Shown: positions 9,701 to 17,189 of the stretch, piece by piece
Layout of the letters: every line of letters starts with the position of its first letter
Numbering within the stretch: the first letter of the stretch is position 1
Source of the DNA: Pseudomonadota bacterium
GTDB lineage: Bacteria > Pseudomonadota > Alphaproteobacteria > Azospirillales > Azospirillaceae
Direction of reading: 5' to 3'
NCBI GenBank assembly: GCA_023411035.1
Contig: JAEYPE010000239.1
Span: forward strand, 8,887 to 72,886
Length of the DNA: 64,000 nucleotides
Position numbers and translations under genes: made by a program
The notes under the pieces: model-generated
Database searches by the model: none
Seen by the model: the letters and a program-made list of their open reading frames with translations, nothing else
Told to the model about the DNA's origin: nothing

Positions 9701-9930
9701 ATGCCCTCGATGCCGGCGAGGCTGTCCTCCAGCGTCTGCGTCACCTGGCTTTCGATGATCTGGGCCGAGGCGCCCTTGTAGGTCGTCTCCACCGTGACGA
9801 CCGGCTCGTCGATCTTGGGATATTCGCGCACCGACAGGCGCTGGTACGACACGATGCCGATCAGCATCAGGGCGAGGCTCATCACCGTCGCCAGCACCGG
9901 GCGGCGGATGGAGATGTCGGAGAGGACCAT
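6775..9930 (-). CDS. RND multidrug efflux transporter, inner-membrane pump (HAE1 type)
   Basis: 1051 residues, a normal length. It starts MVLSDISIRRPV as in MexB/AcrB-type pumps. The proton-relay Asp pair is in GLVVDDAIVMLENIF and the relay Lys in GLITKHGILIVEF. It should form a trimer that exports hydrophobic compounds with the fusion protein encoded upstream. An outer-membrane channel gene is not in the window, so a TolC-like partner from elsewhere is likely. An odd feature is a GGTGGC hexanucleotide run (7586-7620) that codes for an alternating Thr-Ala stretch within a periplasmic loop. It begins 4 nt after the fusion-protein stop codon. Confidence 0.95.
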   Translation of the reverse strand: MVLSDISIRRPVLATVMSLALMLIGIVSYQRLSVREYPKIDEPVVTVETTYKGASAQIIESQVTQTLEDSLAGIEGIDVMSSISRAEKSQITLRFRLDRNVDVAASDVRDRVGRVRAQLPGEIDEPVIAKVEADAQPIIYLAFSSDRHSPLEVTDFADRYVKDRLQNLPGVAQVRIFGERRFAMRLWLDPQRMAAYRVTPQDVENALRRQNVEIPAGRVESVAREFTVVSETDLRSPAEFENIILRDDSGYLVRLRDVGRAELGALDERVSARFNGRGAVAIGVVKQSTANPLDVSKAVNDALPTIRVALPDGMGVDVGYDSSVFIAKSIDAVFHTIFEAIILVVLVIFFFLRSLRATLVPLVTIPVSLIGGFALMYAFGFSINTLTLLSMVLAIGLVVDDAIVMLENIFRYVEEGMDPFQAALKGSREIGFAVIAMTITLAAVYAPIGFMTGRTGRLFTEFALTLAGAVIVSGFVALTLSPMMCSKLLKHETKHGLLYRAIERFLEGMTNGYRSLLRLSLRARPLVLLIGFAVAAASYVLFNGLKSELAPVEDRGTIVGIAIAPEGSTLDYTMGYAQQMEALFRQIPVLEKFFVVVGFPVVNQGIAFVRLIDWDLRDVKQQAITSQLFPKMFGIPGIMGFVTNPPSLGQSPTEKPVNFVIQTSLPFEELQAMVNAMMAEARNFPGLVNLDTDLKLNKPELKVSLDRDKAADLGVDVDTVGRTLETLLGGRQVTRFKKDGKQYDVIVQVANIDRRNPDDIAGIYVRGGTSATATATATATATGGAGQMISLANLVTVEERVAPKELNHFNKLRSATITATLAPGTSLGEALAVMQAAANKVLPATAQTDYAGQSREFRESASGLYFVFVLALAFIYLVLAAQFESFIDPFVIMLTVPLSMTGALAALQMSGGTMNVYSQIGLVTLVGLITKHGILIVEFANQLQRAGTDIRKAVEEAAVLRLRPILMTTGAMVLGAVPLAYAEGAGAESRQAIGAVIVGGMTLGTLLTLFVVPTVYSYIARKKPMQDEGEGAGVAHGATNPPAQPPAHPAE
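7586..7620. repeat. Hexanucleotide microsatellite (GGTGGC, nearly six copies)
   Basis: Five perfect GGTGGC units (7591-7620) preceded by a partial unit from 7586. It lies in frame inside the RND pump gene and encodes an alternating Thr-Ala stretch. Unit gain or loss would keep the frame. Confidence 0.9.
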
Positions 9931-9934
9931 GGCC

Positions 9935-11116
9935 TCAGCTCCCCGTCGACTTGTTGGCAGCCGGCTTGGACGGCACCACGGCGACCGGCGCGCCGTCGCG
10001 AATCTTCAGCTGGCCGGCGGTGACCACCATGTCGCCGGGAGCAAGGCCCTTGGAAATCTCCACCTCCGCGTTGCGGCGCTCGCCCAGCACGACGCGGGTC
10101 TGTGCCGCCTTGCCGTCCACCACCTTGAAGACGAACTGGTCCTTGCCGAAGGCGACGATGGCCTGCTCCGGCACCAGCAGCGCATCCGGCACCGTGGTCA
10201 GCGTCAGCGACACGCGGGCGAACAGGCCGGGGCGCAACGCGCCGTCGGGATTGGGAACGCGGGCGCGGATCGCCAGCGCGCGGCCGTTCACGTCCACCAG
10301 CGGGTCGATCGCATAGACCGTGCCCTCGAAGCCGCGTCCGCCGAAGGCGTCCACCGCCACCCTCACCGTCTGGCCCACCCTCACCGCCGGCAGGAACATC
10401 TCGGGGACGCGGAAGTCCAGCTTCAGCGTGTCGATGTCCTCCAGGTTCACGATATCCCTGCCTGCCTGGACGAAGTCGCCGACCGACACCTTGCGCAGGC
10501 CCAGCACCCCGTCGAAGGGCGCGGTGATCACCTGCTTGTCGAGCTGCGCCTTGGCCAGCTGCACCGCCGCCTCGTCGGCCAGCAGCTTGGCCGCGGCCTG
10601 TTCGCGGTTGCGCAAGGGGCCGGTGTTCTGGCGGACCAGCTGGTCGGCACGCGACAGCTCGGCACGGGAAAAGGCGATGCTCGCCTGCGCCTGGGCCAGC
10701 GTGGCGCGGGCGATGGCGTCGTCCAGCCGGACCAGCACGCTGCCCTTGGCGACGCGCTGTCCCTCCTTGAAGGCGATCTCGCTGATCCGGCCGGCAATCT
10801 CGGGCCGGATCAGCACCGACTCGTTGGACAGCAGCGACCCGACCGCGGTGACGGTGCGCTCCACCGTACCGACGCGGACGGCAACCGCCTCCACCGGCGT
10901 CGGCGGGGCGCCGCCCGGCGGCTTGCCTCCACCCGGTGCGCTGCCTGATCCGCTGCCAGAACCGCTGGCCGGCGCCGGCGCACCGCCGGAAGCCGCGCCG
11001 CTCAGCATCGCCGTCAGCCCGCCGACGGTGCCGCCCTGCTTCACGAAATACCAGTAGGCTCCTGTGGCGAGAGCCGCCAGGACGAGAAGAACCGCGATGC
11101 GAAGCGTATGGCGCAT
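9935..11116 (-). CDS. RND efflux membrane fusion protein (periplasmic adaptor)
   Basis: 393 residues with an N-terminal membrane anchor (residues 7-26). A Gly/Ser/Pro-rich linker (about 40-75) follows, then barrel-sandwich and hairpin segments (SNESVLIRPEIAGRISEI, ...FDGVLGLRKVSVGDFV) typical of the HlyD/AcrA family. It would bridge the pump encoded at 6775-9930 to an outer-membrane channel. It is the first gene of the operon; a palindromic operator lies 60-80 bp upstream of its ATG (11177-11198). Confidence 0.93.
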   Translation of the reverse strand: MRHTLRIAVLLVLAALATGAYWYFVKQGGTVGGLTAMLSGAASGGAPAPASGSGSGSGSAPGGGKPPGGAPPTPVEAVAVRVGTVERTVTAVGSLLSNESVLIRPEIAGRISEIAFKEGQRVAKGSVLVRLDDAIARATLAQAQASIAFSRAELSRADQLVRQNTGPLRNREQAAAKLLADEAAVQLAKAQLDKQVITAPFDGVLGLRKVSVGDFVQAGRDIVNLEDIDTLKLDFRVPEMFLPAVRVGQTVRVAVDAFGGRGFEGTVYAIDPLVDVNGRALAIRARVPNPDGALRPGLFARVSLTLTTVPDALLVPEQAIVAFGKDQFVFKVVDGKAAQTRVVLGERRNAEVEISKGLAPGDMVVTAGQLKIRDGAPVAVVPSKPAANKSTGS

Positions 11117-11176
11117 GGAACCGGAATCCGGACGGGTTTCACCTTGCTGCAGCGCAACCGGGAAGCGCGCCGGGCA

Positions 11177-11198
11177 AACTGAACTATATCGTTCAGTT
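11177..11198. promoter_or_regulatory. Palindromic operator upstream of the RND operon
   Basis: Perfect inverted repeat AACTGAAC-N6-GTTCAGTT with an AT-rich centre, 60-80 bp upstream of the fusion-protein ATG. The size and symmetry fit a TetR/AcrR-family repressor site. No TetR gene is in the window, so the regulator would act in trans. Confidence 0.65.
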
Positions 11199-11219
11199 CA
11201 CATCCGGTGTCGAGAAGGT

Positions 11220-11567
11220 TCAACGATCCGAACCGTCCGCCGCACCGTTTGTCGCCTCCGCCACCGGACGCTCGCCGGTTTCCAGCCTGCCGCCCCGCAT
11301 CGCGACCGTCCGGCCGCCGCACAACGTCACCCACAGATCCGCGGGATCGCCGGGCATCACCGGACCGCCATCCTCCATACGGCGCACCTCGCCGCCGTCG
11401 AGGTCGAGTCCCGGCGCGCAGCAGGGCGACTCGCCGGCCGGCACCAGGGCGCGGACATGGCCGTTCTCGATGCGGATATCGCGGAGTCCGTCATGAACCC
11501 GCGCGGCTTTCAGCCAGAATTTCCCATTGGCGGGGATGCGGGCGAGGCAGCAGGTCGGGGCGCTCAT
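11220..11567 (-). CDS. Amidohydrolase-like fragment lacking the catalytic barrel
   Basis: 115-residue ORF. Its first half (FWLKAARVHDGLRDIRIENG, ...APGLDLDGG) resembles the N-terminal beta-sandwich of cytosine-deaminase-type amidohydrolases. Its second half (PGDPADLWVTL, then RGGRL) resembles their C-terminal sandwich strands. The TIM barrel with the HxH metal motif that normally lies between is absent. It may be an internally deleted relic that is still in frame, or a small stand-alone sandwich protein. It lies 86 bp downstream of a glycosyltransferase gene on the same strand. The start at 11567 is tentative. Confidence 0.55.
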   Translation of the reverse strand: MSAPTCCLARIPANGKFWLKAARVHDGLRDIRIENGHVRALVPAGESPCCAPGLDLDGGEVRRMEDGGPVMPGDPADLWVTLCGGRTVAMRGGRLETGERPVAEATNGAADGSDR

Positions 11568-11653
11568 GGGATGTACCCGTGTCCGTTCCGGCGGTGTGCG
11601 ACGCAGCAAGGCTGACACACATTGGTAAAGCAAGGCCAGCGGGAGCTTTGCCG

Positions 11654-12538
11654 TCAGGGGATCGCACCCACCCCCAAAGCAAGGAATTCCTGGAAACTGG
11701 TGCAGTGGCCGGCCTTGAAGGCGGCCTCGAAGGCGGCATTGCGGGCACGCTTGGCGGCGATGGCCTGCGTGAAGCTGTAGCGCAGCGCCTCGTCCCGGAT
11801 GCCCAGCCCGTCGCCGGCCAGCCGGTCCAGCACATGGCGGTAGCAGCGTTCCGCCCGCTCCGCGCTGTCGGCGGAACAGGTGATGGAGCCGGCGCGCTGG
11901 CGGTATTCATAGAAGGGCGTCGCCACCAGCGGCACCGGGCCGGCGGCGTCGAGCACCCGGACATTGAACACCACGTCGTCGCAGAAATTCACGTCCTCGT
12001 CCCAGCCCGGCACCAGATCGCGCCGCACCAGCGGGAACATCGGCACGGAGGTCGCCAGGAACCCCTCGCCGTCCAGCCATGCCGGGGCCTGACCCTCCCC
12101 ATACAGGCACAGCAGCGGCGAATCGTCCTCGTCGCGCACCACGGCGACATTGTCGAAGGCCGCACCTTGGGCGAGCGCCAGCGGCGCCAGGGCCGACAGG
12201 CGGCCGGGGCGGAAGCGGTCGTCGGCGTCCAGCGTCGCCACCAGCGGCAGCCGCGCCGCCGCCAGCCCGGCGTTGCGGGCAGCGGGCGCCCCGGCCCCCA
12301 GCCGCCCGGTGCCGGTGAAGATCAGCCGCGGGTCGTCGATTCCGGCGGCCCGCAGGGTGGGGCGGTAATCGGTGCCGTCGTCGCTGACGATCACCGCCTC
12401 CCATGCCGTCCAATCCTGATCCAGCAGGCTTTGCACCGCCCGGACGATGGTGTCGTGGGCGCGGTGGGCGGGAATGATCACCGAGACGCCCGTCGAACCG
12501 TCGTCGAGCCGGCCCTGCGCCGCTCCAGTTCCGTGCAT
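11654..12538 (-). CDS. Family 2 glycosyltransferase
   Basis: 294 residues with a GT-A fold. The opening strand is GVSVIIPAHRAHDTI (about 17-31). APAARNAGLAAA follows, then the metal/nucleotide motif in ATLDADDRF (about 112-120). This should transfer a sugar from a nucleotide donor to an unknown acceptor in the cytoplasm. No other polysaccharide genes are adjacent, so the pathway is unknown. Confidence 0.88.
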   Translation of the reverse strand: MHGTGAAQGRLDDGSTGVSVIIPAHRAHDTIVRAVQSLLDQDWTAWEAVIVSDDGTDYRPTLRAAGIDDPRLIFTGTGRLGAGAPAARNAGLAAARLPLVATLDADDRFRPGRLSALAPLALAQGAAFDNVAVVRDEDDSPLLCLYGEGQAPAWLDGEGFLATSVPMFPLVRRDLVPGWDEDVNFCDDVVFNVRVLDAAGPVPLVATPFYEYRQRAGSITCSADSAERAERCYRHVLDRLAGDGLGIRDEALRYSFTQAIAAKRARNAAFEAAFKAGHCTSFQEFLALGVGAIP

Positions 12539-12933
12539 TCCGCCGCCCCCGCTTCTGCCCAGGCTCGAGTTTGGCTGTGAGCGGCGAAGGGCGTCAATGC
12601 CCCGGTCAGGATTTCGAACCGCCTCTTACCTGCTCCACCGCGGCGTGGTAGGAAGGGGAGTCGTGCCTGCGGCCGTGGAGGACACCCTATGCGTTCGGCA
12701 AGTTGAACAGTGGAACAGGGCCGGGAAACCGTTGCACGGTGTTTCAAACGTTCCATCCGGCCGCGGCTCCGCCCATCGATTTTGCCCCGCCGGACGTTGA
12801 ACATGAAGCCCGGACGGGCTATGTGGTGAAGCAGGCAAGGCGCATGCGGCAGCGGGACAGCAGTCGGGGCACCCCTCCGGCAGCGCATCCCGGTCCCGAT
12901 ACCCCGCTTCCGATACCAGGGAGAAGAACATCA
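12539..12933. other. Divergent intergenic region, glycosyltransferase / clpP-like gene
   Basis: 395 bp with no convincing ORF. An imperfect inverted repeat near 12727-12746 (AAACCGT...ACGGTGTTT) is visible. I could not identify promoters for either gene with confidence. Confidence 0.4.
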
Positions 12934-13560
12934 ATGGCGCAGGTCGGATACACCCGGTTCGACGACGAACCCGAAAAGGAACCGGACGAGAAGTCGAAGG
13001 AAAGCGCCCAGCCGCAGTTCGCCGCCGTGCAGCAGAGCCTGTTCAAGGCGCGCACGGTCCTGATCTTCGGTCAGATCGACATGAAGCTGGCGCAGGTCGT
13101 CTCGGCCCAGTTGCTGGCGCTCGCCCATGAGAACGACGACGACATCACCGTCGTGGTCAACTCGCCGGGCGGCCACGTCGAGGCGGGCGACACCATCCAC
13201 GACATGATCCGCTTCATCAAGCCGCGGGTGAAGATGCTGGGCACGGGCTGGGTCGCCAGCGCCGGCTGCCACATCTATCTGGCGGCGAAGAAGGAAGACC
13301 GGTTCTGCCTGCCGAACACCCGCTTCCTGATCCACCAGCCGCTGGGCGGCACCGGTGGCCGGGCGACGGACATCGCCATCGAGGCGAAGGAAATCATCCG
13401 CATGCGTGAGCGTCTGAACCGCATCATCGCGCGCGAGACCGGCCAGTCGGTTGAGAAGGTGGCCAAGGACACCGACCGGAATTACTGGATGCTGGCCGAC
13501 GAAGCCCGCGAATACGGCATCGTCAGCCACATCATCGAGTCCTTCGACGAGTTGAAGTAA
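12934..13560 (+). CDS. ClpP-like serine protease (atypical)
   Basis: 208 residues, ClpP/crotonase fold. The catalytic triad is visible: Ser109 (GWVASAG, where classical ClpP has GxAASMG), His134 (LIHQPLGG) and Asp179 (KDTDRNYWM). The charged N-terminal ~28 residues are not typical of ClpP1. The start at 12934 has AGGGAGAAG upstream. No clpX, clpA or tig gene is adjacent, so this is likely a second, stand-alone ClpP paralogue working with an ATPase encoded elsewhere. An intrinsic terminator follows at 13581. Confidence 0.9.
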   Translation: MAQVGYTRFDDEPEKEPDEKSKESAQPQFAAVQQSLFKARTVLIFGQIDMKLAQVVSAQLLALAHENDDDITVVVNSPGGHVEAGDTIHDMIRFIKPRVKMLGTGWVASAGCHIYLAAKKEDRFCLPNTRFLIHQPLGGTGGRATDIAIEAKEIIRMRERLNRIIARETGQSVEKVAKDTDRNYWMLADEAREYGIVSHIIESFDELK

Positions 13561-13580
13561 GCGGACCGCCGGAACGCACA

Positions 13581-13611
13581 AAGCCCCTCTCCAACGAGAG
13601 GGGCTTTTTTC
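13581..13611 (+). terminator. Intrinsic terminator of the clpP-like gene
   Basis: 10-bp perfect stem (13581-13590 with 13597-13606), 6-nt loop, followed by a run of T residues to 13610. Confidence 0.9.
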
Positions 13612-13662
13612 ATGGCCGCTGCTTTGCCCGCGACATCGGGACGGAATCGATGGGTGAACGGC

Positions 13663-13878
13663 TTACACGACGATGTTCAGATTCTGTCCGCGGGTGGCCG
13701 TGACGTTGCCGCCACCGGAGGACGAGTCGCCCGAGCCGCCCTGAAGCAGCGCGGCGATCGCCTGCTCCTGCTGCTGCGCGTTCTGGTTCAGCGCCTTCAC
13801 GCCGAAATCCATTTGCCCCTGCGCCTGCCGCAGACCGACCGCCGCGCCCAGGGTGGAGGATGAGATATCGAGAGCCAT
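13663..13878 (-). CDS. YjfB-like putative motility protein
   Basis: 71 residues. MALDISSSTLGAAVGLRQAQGQMDFGVKALN resembles the YjfB/putative motility protein family: a short helical protein often found near flagellar loci, function unproven. A Gly/Ser-rich tail follows. GAAGG lies upstream of the ATG. It sits 58 bp downstream of a FlaG-like gene on the same strand. Confidence 0.75.
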   Translation of the reverse strand: MALDISSSTLGAAVGLRQAQGQMDFGVKALNQNAQQQEQAIAALLQGGSGDSSSGGGNVTATRGQNLNIVV

Positions 13879-13936
13879 CGACGGATGCCTTCAGAAAGAA
13901 CGACCGGACAACGGACCGCAATTCCGGTTCGCGCTG

Positions 13937-14425
13937 TCAGATGACGACATTGACGGGCCTCGAACCCGACGGGGCAGCAGGGGCCGTCATCGGGGTGGAG
14001 ACTACCACCGGCGGGATGGGCGCGGAAGTGCCCTGCGACAGGCTGGCGCGGCCCGCGCCGTTCTGCTGGTCCTGTCCATCCGAATCGCCGACAACCAGCT
14101 CAAGCGACGCCTTTCCGCCCTTCCGGCCCTTCTGCGCCTCGCGGTATTGCCGCAGGGCCGCTTCGGTCGGGATCTGGTCGAGAGTCGCACCGTCTTCCGG
14201 GTTGCGGAACAGAATCACCAGCCGCGACGCATCCGCGTCATAACGGTAAGCGGATTTGGTGTAGCGCCCGAAGAGGGGTTCGGAGAGAGGATCGGACTGT
14301 CCGGCTGCCGTGCCCTTCGTGGGCACAGCCCCGGTGCCGGCCCCGGTTTCAACAGCATCGCTGTTGCGGGCCGTCATGAAGGTCAACGGTCGAGCAACCG
14401 TTGCAGTGGCGATGGCCACGTTCAT
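13937..14425 (-). CDS. Hypothetical protein with FlaG-like segment
   Basis: About 162 residues. The central part (YRYDADASRLVILFRNPEDG, then LDQIPTEAALRQYREAQ) resembles the FlaG pattern, in which 'DQIPxEA' is characteristic. The flanks are low-complexity Ala/Pro/Thr. FlaG proteins modulate filament length, but the match is to one motif only, so a flagellar role is inference, helped by the neighbouring YjfB-like gene. ATG 14425 is preferred; a TATAAG box about 35 bp upstream supports it over ATG 14482. Confidence 0.65.
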   Translation of the reverse strand: MNVAIATATVARPLTFMTARNSDAVETGAGTGAVPTKGTAAGQSDPLSEPLFGRYTKSAYRYDADASRLVILFRNPEDGATLDQIPTEAALRQYREAQKGRKGGKASLELVVGDSDGQDQQNGAGRASLSQGTSAPIPPVVVSTPMTAPAAPSGSRPVNVVI

Positions 14426-14647
14426 GACATTACACCAATGGTTGGACAGTTCAGAGCTTATATTGCAGCCCTTCTCGCGCATTGTAAAGGGTTCATTCAC
14501 CATTTTTTCGGCTAGGCCGAAGGACGGCGTCGCGCAGGCTGTTTCTAGAACCAAAGTTTCCCATCCCAGGGCCAGCGGGACCATCCCCGCCTCATCTCAC
14601 AGCCGTGATGCTTGCGGACGCCCGCGCGGGCGCTTAAGCCTGTGTGC

Positions 14648-16132
14648 ATGGCTACGATCGCGGAAGCGCTGGCGCTCGCCCTTGACCACCATCTGGCCGG
14701 CCGCCTGGCCGAGGCCCAGCATCTCTACAACCGCATCCTGGATGTGGAACCGGACCAGCCGGACGCGCTGCATTTCCTGGGCGTTCTGGCCGGGCAGGTG
14801 GGGGAACCGGCGCTGGGCCTGCAACTGATCGCCCGCGCCATCGCCGAGCGGCCCGAGGCGGCGGACATGCACGCCAACATCGGCAACATCCGCCGCTCCG
14901 CCGGGCATCCCGCGGCGGCGGTGGCGGATTACCGCCGGGCCATCGCCCTCCAGCCCGATTTCGCGGAAGCCTGGACCGACATGGCGAATGTGTTGCGCGG
15001 CCTGGGCAAGTCAGACGGCGCCATCGCCGCCCTGGAGCGCGCCGTCGCCTCCACCCCCTCTCTGACCATCGCCGTGGAACGGTTGGGGGCGCTGCTGCAC
15101 GAGCAGGGCCGCATCCTGGTTGAACAGGGGCTCGGAGTCGAATCCCTGCCCCTGCTGGCCCGCGCGGTGGAACTGCTGCCGCTGGATGCCGACATCGCCT
15201 TCCTTTACGGCAATGCCCTGTTCGCGATGGGACTGCGCGAGGATTCCACGGTGGCCTACCGCAACGCGCTGGCCATTACGCCGGACTTCCCGTCCGCCGC
15301 CTTCAATCTGGGCGTCGCGCTGGGGGTGGTGGACCGGCTGGCGGACTCGGCCCGTGCGCTGGAGCAGGCGGCCCGGCTGGACCCTCGCCATCTCGACGCC
15401 ATCGACCGACTGGTCATCGCCCTGGCCCTTCTGGGACGGGAGGAGGAGGCGGGTTTCTGGGGCGAGTCGGCGTTGGACCTGAAGGACCGCACGGCGATGC
15501 AGAGCGCCCCCGCCCTGCCCCCGCTGCCCGCCCGGCCGCGCGGAGCGGAGCGGCGGCACCGCAACGTCATCGCCTTCAGCCTGTGGAACGGACAGCCCAC
15601 CGGCGCCAAAGACCCGGTGGAGATCCTGCGGCAGACCGTGGCGCTCTATCCCGGCTGGACCTGCCGGGTCCATCACGACGGCTCGCTTCCCGCGGACCTG
15701 CTGGCCGAACTGGCGGAGGCCGGGGCGGACCTCGTGGCGGTGGAGGCCGGCGTGCAGACGGGCGGTTCCTATTGGCGCCTGACCGCCGCCGACGATCCGG
15801 AGGTGCTGCGCTTCCTCTGCCGCGGCTGGGACAGCCCGCCGACCGCCGGCGGGAAGGCCGCGGTCGATGCCTGGATCGCCTCCGGCCTGCCCTTCCACGT
15901 CCTGCGCGACGGGGTGCTGCACACCGAGGTGATGTCGGGCGGCCATTGGGGCGGCATCGCCGGACTGCTGCCCGATCTGCTGCCGCTGGCCGAACGTCAC
16001 GCCGCCGCCGAGGAGGACCGGCTGCGGGACCACCGCTTCCTGCGCCGCATCGTCTGGCCGATGATCCGCAACCGCGCCCTGGTCCACGACCGCACCCACC
16101 CCCGGCACGGCCTGCCCTTCCCGGAAGCGTGA
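14648..16132 (+). CDS. TPR protein with C-terminal glycosyltransferase-like domain
   Basis: 494 residues. TPR units fill the first ~270 residues (for example ALDHHLAGRLAEAQHLYNRIL, ADMHANIGNIRRSAG). The C-terminal part (about 300-494) contains NVIAFSLWNGQ, YPGWTCRVHHDGS, a WRLTAADDPEVLRFLCRGWDS block and a VWPMIRN segment. That pattern looks like the sugar-transfer or glycan-handling domain found in Azospirillum-type TPR proteins. It is divergent from the FlaG-like gene, which would fit a role in flagellin or envelope glycosylation, but that is inference. The start at 14648 (MATIAEAL) begins the first TPR helix. Confidence 0.8.
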   Translation: MATIAEALALALDHHLAGRLAEAQHLYNRILDVEPDQPDALHFLGVLAGQVGEPALGLQLIARAIAERPEAADMHANIGNIRRSAGHPAAAVADYRRAIALQPDFAEAWTDMANVLRGLGKSDGAIAALERAVASTPSLTIAVERLGALLHEQGRILVEQGLGVESLPLLARAVELLPLDADIAFLYGNALFAMGLREDSTVAYRNALAITPDFPSAAFNLGVALGVVDRLADSARALEQAARLDPRHLDAIDRLVIALALLGREEEAGFWGESALDLKDRTAMQSAPALPPLPARPRGAERRHRNVIAFSLWNGQPTGAKDPVEILRQTVALYPGWTCRVHHDGSLPADLLAELAEAGADLVAVEAGVQTGGSYWRLTAADDPEVLRFLCRGWDSPPTAGGKAAVDAWIASGLPFHVLRDGVLHTEVMSGGHWGGIAGLLPDLLPLAERHAAAEEDRLRDHRFLRRIVWPMIRNRALVHDRTHPRHGLPFPEA

Positions 16133-16136
16133 GCGG

Positions 16137-17189
16137 CTACAGCACCTGCTTCGGCAGGGAGAGCAGTTCCTTGCGGATCTGGCCCATGCTGGGGCGGTTG
16201 TCCGGCCCGAAGGCGATGGGACGGCACAGATGCATGGCCGTCAGCCCCACCCGCGCGGTCAGCAGCCCGTTGATCACCCCCTGCCCCATGCGGGTGGAAA
16301 TCGCCGCGGCGATGGAGCCGCCCAGCGCCTCCACCGCCACATGGTGCGCGCTCTCCGCCACCCCGGCCACCGCGAGATTGGCGAGCATCCGCCGCAGCAG
16401 CCGCAGCGACCCCACATAGCCGGGCCGCGCGCCGTAGAGCGCCGCGATCTCCCGCACCAGCTTCAGGTTCCGCCACAGCACGACGGCGAGGTCCACGACC
16501 GCCGCCGGGCTGAGCGCCGTCGCCACCGCCGTGTCGCGGGAAGCGCGCAGGACGGTCTGGTAGGCGCGCCGGTCCAGTGGACCCATCACCTCCCGCTCGA
16601 GCAGGCGCAGGATTTCCGAATCGTCGTGGGCGTCGGTCACATGGTCCCGCACCCGCTCCAGCGACGGCGCCAGATCGGCGCGCCCCTCGTAAAGGCGGGT
16701 CAGCGATCCGGCGAAACGTTCGGCGTGGCCCGGTTCGCCGGCCTCCGTCACGATCTCCGCGGACAGGCGCCCGGCCTCACCGCGCAGTTCCTCGATCCGG
16801 CGCAGGCGGCGCAGCGCACGCAGTTCGCGCAGAAGCATCGCCAGGGCCGCCCCGCCCGCCACCGTGACGGCGGCGGCCACCAGCACGCCCAGCGCGGCGC
16901 TGGTGGCGAAGGCACGGTTGAAGAGGTCCCAGGTGTCGAAGCCCAGCGCGACCAGCACCAGCGCCGCCACCGACCCGGCGAGCCAGCGGCCCAGCCGGCT
17001 TTTCGGGCGGTCTGCCGCCAGCAGGGCGGGCAAGCGTTCGGCGGCCGAGTTTGCCGCCGAGGTTGCCGCAGGGTTTACCAAGGGGCCGGCGATGATCGCC
17101 TCCTCCTCCGCCGCCGGTACCGCGGAGGCGCGGTCGGGGTCCAACTCCATGGGCGGGACCCACTGGCGGTCGCGCGTGCGCTCGCTCAT
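16137..17189 (-). CDS. ycjF: YcjF/DUF697 family inner-membrane protein
   Basis: 350 residues. Two hydrophobic segments lie near residues 70-120 (WLAGSVAALVLVALGF and LGVLVAAAVTVAGGAALAMLL), followed by a soluble C-terminal DUF697 region. Its start overlaps the ycjX stop by 4 nt, the conserved ycjX-ycjF pairing. The pair is stress-linked in enterobacteria, but the molecular function is not established. Confidence 0.88.
   Translation of the reverse strand: MSERTRDRQWVPPMELDPDRASAVPAAEEEAIIAGPLVNPAATSAANSAAERLPALLAADRPKSRLGRWLAGSVAALVLVALGFDTWDLFNRAFATSAALGVLVAAAVTVAGGAALAMLLRELRALRRLRRIEELRGEAGRLSAEIVTEAGEPGHAERFAGSLTRLYEGRADLAPSLERVRDHVTDAHDDSEILRLLEREVMGPLDRRAYQTVLRASRDTAVATALSPAAVVDLAVVLWRNLKLVREIAALYGARPGYVGSLRLLRRMLANLAVAGVAESAHHVAVEALGGSIAAAISTRMGQGVINGLLTARVGLTAMHLCRPIAFGPDNRPSMGQIRKELLSLPKQVL

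Noticed and set aside
6787..10023. Very long ORF on the plus strand opposite the RND pump
   Set aside because: It is an antisense frame over a well-supported pump gene, His/Arg/Gln-rich with no family character, typical of GC-rich shadow frames.
12717..12760. EcfG-like GGAAC motifs upstream of the glycosyltransferase and clpP-like genes
   Set aside because: Spacers to the nearest CGTT-like element are 13 nt on the plus strand and 18 nt (with CGGTT) on the minus strand, outside the accepted 16-17.
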